From: a virus
Reading direction: 5' to 3' (one strand)
IMG/VR virus record: IMGVR_UViG_3300044638_007414
Coordinates: 1-25,969 of that record
Length of the DNA stretch: 25,969 nucleotides
In this document: positions 20,207-25,969 of the stretch, one piece after another
How positions within the stretch are numbered: the first letter of the stretch is position 1
How the letters are laid out: each line of letters starts with the position of its first letter
Position numbers and translations under genes: made by a program
Notes under the pieces: model-generated
The model's database searches: none
The model's input: only the letters and a program-made list of their open reading frames with translations
What the model was told of the DNA's origin: nothing

Positions 20207-21529
20207 TTATAACATTAATCTTGAACCAATCAAGAAATTGCTAAGAATTGGAGAACTTGAGTTACCCAATGCTCTATAGTTTAGGCTTAATCCAAATCGT
20301 TTACTTATTTTATAATCAAATGAGGAACCGACTAAGAAAGAAAATTGTCTATTCACCGTTGACTCACCTGTTTTGGGATTATATGAAATTGGTGAGTTCA
20401 TTAGAAAAATTTGTGGTGAAAGAGTGAGTTTGGTGTTTACGACATATGGTTTTGTCCAAAATACAACTGCCGAAGTGGCAAGAGATACGTTAAATACTCT
20501 TTTAATTGTTCTTGTTTCAGTATTAACTTCAGTATCTTTCAACAATAAAGTTATTAAACCAACGTTATATCCGTATGTACCATATTTTTCACTTGGTTTA
20601 ATATTCGTGTACCCAAGTAATCCCATATAAGTTCCATCTAAGTAAGCCGCGGTGAATGAGTAAGAGTGGATTTGACTTAATTTACCTTGTTGAAAATTCA
20701 TTTTTGTATATCCTCCACCTAAAGCAAATTGGTCTAATGTACTCCAAATCATGGCGTTTGCACCCCAAGTTTCATTTCCCGCTAATGATGATTGACTAAC
20801 ACCAAAGGAGGCGATGGCACTATATTTCAAATCGGGACCTTGTACGGTTGTCAAGTCTGAGGCAACCAACATTGGGTTTACTGGTCCGACTTTCTTTTTA
20901 TCACCTTTCCCTTTGCCATCTGAATTATCATCTTCACTTTCTCCCGAATCTCCACCTTCTGAACCACCTTCTTCAGAACTACCCTCAGAACTCGACTCAC
21001 TTGAACTTGACTCACTCGATCCTGATTCACTACTACTTGATGATGAAGACGATGATGATTCTCCTGAAGAAGATTGAGATGATGAACTAGATGAAGAAGA
21101 AGATGATGAGGATGTAGGAGTGGAACTACTTGCGGAAGACGCTGCAGTTGAGGAGGCTGATGAAGATGCCGCGGATGAAGCTGCGGAAGATGCCGCAGAT
21201 GAGGCAGCTGACGACGCTGCGTTGGCTGCGGCTTGTGATACAGTTTGTGTGACAGTTTGGGTTACTACCGCATTTGCGGGACATGGGGTTGAAAAAATTC
21301 CGTTAATCCAAATGGTTACTTCCCCTGAGGTGAATTGTTGATAAGTGAATACTTTAGATTTGTTTCTGACTATAACTAATACACCATTATTAGATTGTAT
21401 GGGTATAGATACAACATAAGTTTTTGAATCACAGGGGTCAATGTATGTTTGTGTAACAACTTGCCCCTGTGACTCGTGGTAAACTAATACCATGAATAAT
21501 AACATCAAAAATATTTTCAAACTTTTCAA
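20207..21529 (-). CDS. Outer-membrane barrel protein with long Ala/Ser-rich linker
   Basis: 440 residues. Signal peptide about 1-23 ending ESQGQ. A small Cys-containing domain follows (about 24-90, DPCDSKTYVVSIP, TPCPANAV). A low-complexity tract of about 110 residues begins with Ala-Ser repeats, passes through Ser/Glu/Gly and ends in a Lys/Gly patch. The C-terminal 225 residues have alternating strands (SAIASFGVSQSS, DQFALGGGYTKMNFQQ, FGLSLNYRALGNS) and end in L, like a beta barrel. The start appears to be TTG (no in-frame ATG until residue 9), unusual in this window. It lies between the CsgG-like and anchored-barrel genes, so a surface structure fed by the export module is possible. The Ser-rich tract may be a flexible spacer or glycosylation region. 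Confidence 0.8.
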   Translation of the reverse strand: MKSLKIFLMLLFMVLVYHESQGQVVTQTYIDPCDSKTYVVSIPIQSNNGVLVIVRNKSKVFTYQQFTSGEVTIWINGIFSTPCPANAVVTQTVTQTVSQAAANAASSAASSAASSAASSAASSSASSTAASSASSSTPTSSSSSSSSSSSSQSSSGESSSSSSSSSSESGSSESSSSESSSEGSSEEGGSEGGDSGESEDDNSDGKGKGDKKKVGPVNPMLVASDLTTVQGPDLKYSAIASFGVSQSSLAGNETWGANAMIWSTLDQFALGGGYTKMNFQQGKLSQIHSYSFTAAYLDGTYMGLLGYTNIKPSEKYGTYGYNVGLITLLLKDTEVNTETRTIKRVFNVSLATSAVVFWTKPYVVNTKLTLSPQIFLMNSPISYNPKTGESTVNRQFSFLVGSSFDYKISKRFGLSLNYRALGNSSSPILSNFLIGSRLML

Positions 21530-21551
21530 GTATCATCGGTTTTGAAATATT

Positions 21552-22274
21552 TTATTCTGTGAATATTCCTTTTTTAATCATTCTATCTAAAATTCTGGCA
21601 CAAGCAATGTCAAGTGCTTTTTTTGTCGCGATAGATATTGTAGATTGATTAAACTTTACTGGATCGACTGTTGCGTCTGATAGAAGTGTTAATTCTCTTG
21701 TGGTAACTGCTTCTCCAAGTCCTGATGCTCCGAATACAACACCAGTTTCCGCATTTGTAAATCTAACTTGTAGACCAATACGGGTAACCATCATATTTTT
21801 CACACCATCTTTCAGGTTTACAGTTTCATCTTCTGAAATGGAGTAATCATAACATTCAATGGTTACGAAATATTCCGCTAAATTGATTTTACCGAATCCA
21901 TCCAATTGGTTTTCAGAAATTCCCGCTTGAGATGCTTGAAATTGTTTCACCATTCGGTTTTTGATTTCCGTCTTATCTTCAGTAAATTTGAATCTATTAA
22001 GATTCTCAAGATATTCCATAGAAATGTTCGCAACACCTAAACCAACTCGTTTTTCTTTTAGTTCAGGATACATCTCATACATTTCATCTGAAATACCTGC
22101 CTTTAGGATTTGAATTGGAATTTGCTTTCCTTCATAATCCATAAATTGACTTATGTCAATTGCGGTTTCGAATGAAGCTTTGTATTGCTCAGTCTTTGTG
22201 CTTCCCACAGTTTGAGAAAACGCCGATATTTGTACTATTAGTGCAAATATCGACGATAAAATAAACTTTTTCAT
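21552..22274 (-). CDS. CsgG-family envelope protein
   Basis: 240 residues with a signal peptide ending SAFSQ. The mature part fits the CsgG/curli-assembly fold: a first alpha/beta half (GVANISMEYLENLNRF...), LAEYFVTIECYDYSIS, TRIGLQVRFTNAETGVVFGASG, and a C-terminal helix (ISIATKKALDIACARILDRM) like the one ending CsgG. CsgG forms the outer-membrane channel that secretes curli subunits. Two odd points: the lipobox Cys of CsgG is absent, and the segments expected for its two pore hairpins look short, so it might be a CsgG-fold periplasmic protein rather than a channel. Neighbours encode secreted, lipoprotein and barrel proteins. Confidence 0.75.
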   Translation of the reverse strand: MKKFILSSIFALIVQISAFSQTVGSTKTEQYKASFETAIDISQFMDYEGKQIPIQILKAGISDEMYEMYPELKEKRVGLGVANISMEYLENLNRFKFTEDKTEIKNRMVKQFQASQAGISENQLDGFGKINLAEYFVTIECYDYSISEDETVNLKDGVKNMMVTRIGLQVRFTNAETGVVFGASGLGEAVTTRELTLLSDATVDPVKFNQSTISIATKKALDIACARILDRMIKKGIFTE

Positions 22275-22305
22275 ATTGAATCTAAGTTATCCCTCAATTC
22301 GTTTA

Positions 22306-22467
22306 TTAAGGTCTCTTTGGCCAAGCCCAACCCTTCTTCTTACCTCTCAACATCAAGTAAGTTGCTCCTCCGAAGAAGACTAACAAATACAATGATGGTG
22401 AATAAAATACAAACATGGCAACCATCAATAATGACAGGAATACCATAAAACTTAAAAATTGTTCCAT
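22306..22467 (-). CDS. Small two-helix membrane protein (53 aa)
   Basis: A 53-residue frame, MEQFLSFMVFLSLLMVAMF...LYLLVFFGGATYLML, then RGKKKGWAWPKRP. Two membrane helices and a basic tail. It starts one base after the 22795 gene stop (TAATATG), which supports real translation. Probably an inner-membrane helper of the envelope cluster; function unknown. Confidence 0.7.
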   Translation of the reverse strand: MEQFLSFMVFLSLLMVAMFVFYSPSLYLLVFFGGATYLMLRGKKKGWAWPKRP

Positions 22468-22468
22468 A

Positions 22469-22795
22469 TTACCATTTTGGAGCGGTTTCTTTGAACTCGT
22501 CTCCTTCTTTTTTCTTAGGTTTATCTGTCGATGCAGGTTGTGATGCTGGTTGATTTGATTTTTCTCTGATAATCACAGTTTCTTTACCACCAGATTGTTG
22601 CTGTTGGTTGTTATTGTTGATGATAATTGGTGTTTGTTGTTGGACAGGTGTTGCAGCAGCTTCTTCATCTCCACCGATGAATTTACTTGTCATAACACCG
22701 CCAGCTCCTAACACAGCAGTAGTCAACAATCCGATGATTGTTTTCTTTAACCCTGTCCATGTCCCATCATTGTGGTCTTCTGTTTCTTCACTCAT
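22469..22795 (-). CDS. Single-pass membrane protein with Gln/Asn-rich segment
   Basis: 108 residues: an acidic N terminus, a membrane helix (about 18-38, TIIGLLTTAVLGAGGVMTSKF), then low-complexity TPVQQQTPIIINNNNQQQQSGG and a charged Ser/Pro/Lys tail. There is no cleavable signal. Gln/Asn-rich tracts can be amyloid-prone, which is suggestive next to a CsgG-like gene, but the tract here is short. Function unknown. Confidence 0.7.
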   Translation of the reverse strand: MSEETEDHNDGTWTGLKKTIIGLLTTAVLGAGGVMTSKFIGGDEEAAATPVQQQTPIIINNNNQQQQSGGKETVIIREKSNQPASQPASTDKPKKKEGDEFKETAPKW

Positions 22796-22815
22796 GTTAT
22801 TTTAGTTTAGTTGGT

Positions 22816-23172
22816 TTATTTTATTATTATTGGATATTTTACTTCGTTACCTGAGATGTCTATGAAGATTATGTCATAATACCCCGCAGATTCTTTTGAT
22901 AAGTCAAACACTCTTTGTGTTGTGTTATTAGTTGCAGTAAATCCCTCCTTTTTAATTGGTGTTTCTTGACCAAATGGGATTATTTGTATTGAGTATTTTG
23001 CACCAATAGTCGTTTCAAATTCAATAATTACTACATTATCATTTTGGAAAACAGATTTTATACTGGTGGTATTTGACTCAACACCTAAATTGATTACTTG
23101 TAATTCATCATCGTATGGGTTCATACATCCCTGTAATAAAAGACATCCGAGTATAATTAATATTTTTTTCAT
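22816..23172 (-). CDS. Small lipoprotein with beta-sandwich domain
   Basis: 118 residues. The N terminus is a lipoprotein signal (MKKILIILGCLLLQGC, lipobox LQGC, Cys16). The rest has an FxxDLSKESAGYYDIIFIDISG...YPIIIK pattern, which resembles the Ig-like C-terminal domains of Bacteroidetes surface proteins, including type IX secretion sorting domains and DUF3244-like domains. A lipid-anchored sorting-type domain would be unusual. Starts one base after the stop of the 25279 gene, so they are co-expressed. Confidence 0.8.
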   Translation of the reverse strand: MKKILIILGCLLLQGCMNPYDDELQVINLGVESNTTSIKSVFQNDNVVIIEFETTIGAKYSIQIIPFGQETPIKKEGFTATNNTTQRVFDLSKESAGYYDIIFIDISGNEVKYPIIIK

Positions 23173-23173
23173 C

Positions 23174-25279
23174 TTAGAAATTGTTATATCCTGTTAATTT
23201 TATTTGGGTTGTGTTCAAATTTATACCCAATTGAGACCCCTTCACGGCACTTGCGTCCATAGTTGAAGAGACTTTAACCGAAGTTAGAATATCAACTCCA
23301 CTACCTATAGTCGAAAATTTCAACTTAAATGGAACTACGTTTCCGTTTAATGGAGTTTTTTCACCTTGGTCTATTGCTCCAAATTTAATTTTTCCATCCA
23401 CTGAATTCACAAACAAATACCATGTATTTGGTACGTTAGGTGATAATTCTTCAAATTTGATTTTGGTTGGGTCGTAATCAAATTGAAATTGTAATCCCGT
23501 CACTAAATTTCCATTTGTTGTGACATTAACTGGAATTTCTATATTATTAGATGTTACAGTTACATTTGATAGATTAACATCAATCGATGGTACAGTATTC
23601 GGAGTATTGATAAATGACTCAGTAGACATGGTTCTAAATGCGGTATTAGATTTCAAACTATTTGACGCTCTACTCACTACAGATGCTACTCCATTATTAC
23701 TTACAACAACTTGTGATGAGTGAGAACGATTCACATCTCCCCACAAAAGATATTTCAAGTCTACAACCGTGTTAGTTCCTATTGTCCCTGTTTTAATATA
23801 AGTTTTAGGGAAATCGAAAGAATTCCAATTAGTTGTTGTTATTGCTCCCCAAGAATTTGATGGTGAGTCATTAAATGTAAATTCCGCCCTTAACCCAAAG
23901 TCAGGGCCTCCATTGATATTTCTTATGTATGGAGTGTAAGTTGACGTGCCTATTGAAGATATACCAGATGGTATTCTAAATGTTGCCCAAGTTCCGTCCT
24001 TCGAAACAAATTCTACAGGTCCAACATACAAATCAAATAATTGAAGTGACTTTATTTTTTCAGGAGTATAAGTTGCATCGAATTCTCTCATATCAACCAA
24101 TATTCTGGACACATTTTGAGAATAATGATTTGGTGTAATTATCGCCCACTCAACTTGACCAGCGATAGTTGTTGCGTCAGTCGACATCCATGTTGGTACA
24201 CTCATATAACCACCACTACCTTGTGTATATCCATTTGGAACGGTTACTAACGCGTCAATACCTACAACTTGAGATAACAACCTTGGTAAATCTCCTCCAT
24301 CAATCAATTTATTTCTATTGATGTCAGCGGCATATAGGGATTGTCCTGAATTGATTGTTTGTCCTTTGCTCCCATCTAATCCCATTGTCACAAATTCTCC
24401 TTGTGCAGATGTAAAGTCGGAAATTGTTATTGCGTTATTATAAATGGTATTTAGTTTGTCCGTCTCATGCATTACCGAAACCTCATATACTTTATTTTCA
24501 GATAATAAGGATTGGTTTACATCCACATTACCGTTTGATAAAACATTAAAGTTTTGATTGGTATTTGTTAAAGTATCTCTGAATGAAACCCTTAAACTAG
24601 TTAAATTTAGTAAATTCGTATTTGCATCAACTTTTGCAGTTATCAATTTACCTGTATTTTGGTTCATAATAACCTCAGTTGATAATGGTGTATCCATAAA
24701 GGTTGCGACACCAGATCCTTGGCCATTCCATCCAGCAACAAAGTTTAATTTAGTCGGATTAAATGAATTTGCTGTAGATGCTGCTTTTAATCTAAATCTT
24801 ACAATCAACATTCTATCATAAGATGTGAACGGCATTGCCGAATTTGTTGACCAAGTTATGGTTGCTCTAAGAATCGCATTAGACCCACTAGGATTATATG
24901 TGTAAGTTGCATTGGAAACATATCTTTGTGTACCATTTGTAAAAGTACTATTCCCTGCGTAAGTATAATGTGGATAATTTTGCCAAGCCAATTGTATATT
25001 TGAACCTGCTGGGAGTATTCCTCCATTTCCTCCAGTACCGGTATGATTAACCGAAACAATCTCAAAGTTTATTTGGTCGTATTGAAAGTCAAACATTAAT
25101 TGCCTTGTAACTGCATCACTGTTACCATTAGCCTGAACTATAACGTCAAATTGGTCTCCCCTATCAATAACTCCCCCGCTTATATCTGTTAAAACTCTTG
25201 TGTCGGGGAACTTAAACTTAATTTGTCCAAATGAAGTGAACGAGATTAGGAAAAAAGATATTAGTAATAAATTTTTCAT
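23174..25279 (-). CDS. Secreted protein with cohesin-like and dockerin-like domains
   Basis: 701 residues with a signal peptide ending TSFGQ. A cohesin-like beta sandwich fills about 29-205. A dockerin-type calcium loop, DINRNKLIDGGD (319-330), matches DxNxNxxIDxxD; a second, degenerate GDVNRSHSS lies at 514-522, far downstream, so the two halves are separated by an inserted domain. A second cohesin-like domain (566-690: VTGLQFQFDYDPTKIKFEEL, GKIKFGAIDQ, VVPFKLKFS) closes the protein. Such domains make protein-protein contacts on cell surfaces. Cohesins and dockerins in a phage envelope cluster are unusual. It could be a scaffold exported to the host surface or displayed on the virion. It lies immediately downstream of 25280 and is followed by the lipoprotein gene. 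Confidence 0.85.
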   Translation of the reverse strand: MKNLLLISFFLISFTSFGQIKFKFPDTRVLTDISGGVIDRGDQFDVIVQANGNSDAVTRQLMFDFQYDQINFEIVSVNHTGTGGNGGILPAGSNIQLAWQNYPHYTYAGNSTFTNGTQRYVSNATYTYNPSGSNAILRATITWSTNSAMPFTSYDRMLIVRFRLKAASTANSFNPTKLNFVAGWNGQGSGVATFMDTPLSTEVIMNQNTGKLITAKVDANTNLLNLTSLRVSFRDTLTNTNQNFNVLSNGNVDVNQSLLSENKVYEVSVMHETDKLNTIYNNAITISDFTSAQGEFVTMGLDGSKGQTINSGQSLYAADINRNKLIDGGDLPRLLSQVVGIDALVTVPNGYTQGSGGYMSVPTWMSTDATTIAGQVEWAIITPNHYSQNVSRILVDMREFDATYTPEKIKSLQLFDLYVGPVEFVSKDGTWATFRIPSGISSIGTSTYTPYIRNINGGPDFGLRAEFTFNDSPSNSWGAITTTNWNSFDFPKTYIKTGTIGTNTVVDLKYLLWGDVNRSHSSQVVVSNNGVASVVSRASNSLKSNTAFRTMSTESFINTPNTVPSIDVNLSNVTVTSNNIEIPVNVTTNGNLVTGLQFQFDYDPTKIKFEELSPNVPNTWYLFVNSVDGKIKFGAIDQGEKTPLNGNVVPFKLKFSTIGSGVDILTSVKVSSTMDASAVKGSQLGINLNTTQIKLTGYNNF

Positions 25280-25774
25280 TTAATTTGTTTCAAATAGTTT
25301 AGTTACCAAGTTATCACTAGCCTTCTTCAACGCATTACTCAAAGATTGTTGATTGAAATTCCCTCCGTTGTCCACAATTAGTGTTGACATAGAAATTTCA
25401 GATGATTCTTCTTCGACAATGACCTCTTTGATTTTTTTCCCATCAACCTTCAAAACTCCTCTAAGACGTATTACAACAGATTCACTGTCTTTGTGAAATA
25501 CAGAGACATTCGTCTTGGTTTTTAATACATCCAAGTAGACAATTTCAATAGATAATTTTTGATTGGAGTCAGGGTTTAGATCGAAATTTTTTTCTTGTAA
25601 AAATTCCTCTGTGATGTTTCTCAAACCGAATTCTAAGTTTCGATTTCCTGCGAGATTTCCCACTTGAATCTTGTTTACGACAGATTCAACCCATATTTCA
25701 TCAGTAAGATTTGTGGTGACATGGGGCATTATGTATAGCATAATGCCCGCCATAAACAGGGTTAATATTTTCAT
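25280..25774 (-). CDS. Periplasmic or exported hypothetical protein, first gene of envelope cluster
   Basis: 164 residues with a probable signal peptide (MKILTLFMAGIMLYIMPHVT), cleavage uncertain. A central strand-rich region (QKLSIEIVYLDVLKTKT, SVVIRLRGVLKVDGKKI) is followed by a C-terminal helix QQSLSNALKKASDNLVTKLF, a layout like small CsgG-fold, LptE or YajG-type periplasmic proteins. The precise family is not clear. Its start codon lies inside the 25-bp repeat shared with 10819-10843, and a TATTTAT box lies 20 bases upstream. It is transcribed first in the envelope cluster and ends directly at the next start. Confidence 0.8.
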   Translation of the reverse strand: MKILTLFMAGIMLYIMPHVTTNLTDEIWVESVVNKIQVGNLAGNRNLEFGLRNITEEFLQEKNFDLNPDSNQKLSIEIVYLDVLKTKTNVSVFHKDSESVVIRLRGVLKVDGKKIKEVIVEEESSEISMSTLIVDNGGNFNQQSLSNALKKASDNLVTKLFETN

Positions 25775-25791
25775 TCGATAGTATCTTGGTA
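25767..25791. repeat. 25-bp repeat, copy 2
   Basis: Matches 10819-10843 at 24 of 25 positions. On the minus strand it contains the 5' leader (TACCAAGATACTATCG) and the first bases of the 25774 gene. Confidence 0.8.
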
Positions 25792-25794
25792 TCC

Positions 25795-25801
25795 ATAAAT
25801 A
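25795..25801 (-). promoter_or_regulatory. TATTTAT box upstream of the envelope cluster
   Basis: The minus strand reads TGATATTTATGG. It is 20 bases from the start at 25774, and the repeat occupies the space between. Confidence 0.4.
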
Positions 25802-25870
25802 TCACGAAATTTAATTTTGTCCTAAATTTTTAGTTTATGTTAAAGTGAATATCTTATCAGGTTTAGATAA

Positions 25871-25877
25871 TATTTAT
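25871..25877 (+). promoter_or_regulatory. TATTTAT box before the right-edge gene
   Basis: The sequence AATATTTATTGATAT lies 19 bases before the ATG at 25897. The rest of the 25802-25870 gap is AT-rich with nothing else recognised. Confidence 0.4.
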
Positions 25878-25896
25878 TGATATAAAATAAATTACT

Positions 25897-25969
25897 ATGA
25901 TACTAAAAGTTGGGTCTAAAGGAGAAGACGTAAAAAAACTCCAAGCAAAATTAGGTTTAGGTGCCGATG
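25897..25969 (+). CDS. Partial protein with N-terminal peptidoglycan-binding repeat
   Basis: The open frame begins MILKVGSKGEDVKKLQAKLG and runs off the right edge after 24 codons. The KxGSKGEDVKKLQxKLG pattern is the first helix of a PG_binding_1 domain, often at the ends of phage endolysins and other cell-wall hydrolases. The catalytic domain lies outside the window, so an endolysin is likely but unproven. Next to the envelope cluster this fits a lysis or envelope-remodelling region. Confidence 0.75.
   Translation, partial: MILKVGSKGEDVKKLQAKLGLGAD

Noticed and set aside
20814-21341. Plus-strand open frames with Ser/Ala/Asp-rich products
   Set aside because: They are mirror images of the low-complexity linker on the minus strand.
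1-25969. CRISPR array, insertion sequence or integrase site
   Set aside because: No regularly spaced direct repeats, transposase or integrase was seen.

Overview
The window looks like part of a large tailed bacteriophage (myovirus-like gene content) that infects a Bacteroidetes/Flavobacteriia host. Phage signs: tight, overlapping small genes on alternating strands, five tRNA genes, two GIY-YIG homing endonucleases, a T4 Rnl1-type RNA ligase, a phage thymidylate synthase, and many hypothetical genes. Host signs: AT-rich DNA, promoters of the Bacteroidetes type (TTTG, about 20 bases, TAnnTTTG), a flavobacterial Lacal_2735-type small protein, a ClpP close to the Bacteroidetes enzyme, and exported proteins whose signal peptides end in the Bacteroidetes-like ...SQ or ...GQ.

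Layout. 1-3712 (minus): tRNAs for Arg(UCU), Leu(UAA), Ser(UGA), Thr(UGU) and Met(CAU), interleaved with a small Lacal_2735 protein, a membrane coiled-coil protein, a beta-class DNA methyltransferase, two host-range-style DUF genes and a GIY-YIG endonuclease. 3867-5072 (plus): HNH endonuclease and ClpP, each behind its own host-type promoter and closed by a strong terminator. 5141-10719 (mostly minus): proteins that look like virion or head-packaged components. Four of them share an [I/L]-x-E-Q motif after an N-terminal leader, which resembles T4 prohead-protease sites. 10891-17342 (plus): a long run of overlapping genes with the RNA ligase, several small membrane proteins and a thyA gene split by an in-frame 765-bp homing-endonuclease insertion. 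17401-18282: a divergent pair sharing a perfect 15-bp-arm palindromic promoter. 18284-25774 (minus): an operon-like run that becomes, from 20202 upward, an envelope/export module. That module holds a CsgG-family protein, a secreted 701-residue protein with cohesin-like and dockerin-like parts, a small lipoprotein, a Ser/Ala-rich outer-membrane barrel protein, a membrane-anchored barrel-like protein and small membrane proteins. The right edge opens a plus-strand gene with a peptidoglycan-binding repeat.

Two promoter classes seem to coexist. Host-type TAnnTTTG promoters precede 3867, 4392, 8277, 10891 and 11176. A TATTTAT box lies just upstream of ten gene starts, mostly in the structural and envelope blocks; this may be a phage late promoter, and at four genes it sits only 4-6 bases from the start codon, implying leaderless mRNAs.

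The most interesting items are the CsgG/cohesin-dockerin envelope module, the split thyA, the shared [I/L]xEQ leaders, the palindromic leaderless promoter, and a structured leader at 10804-10878 that contains a 25-bp element repeated at 25767-25791. All identifications are by eye from motifs and remembered families; no database search was run.
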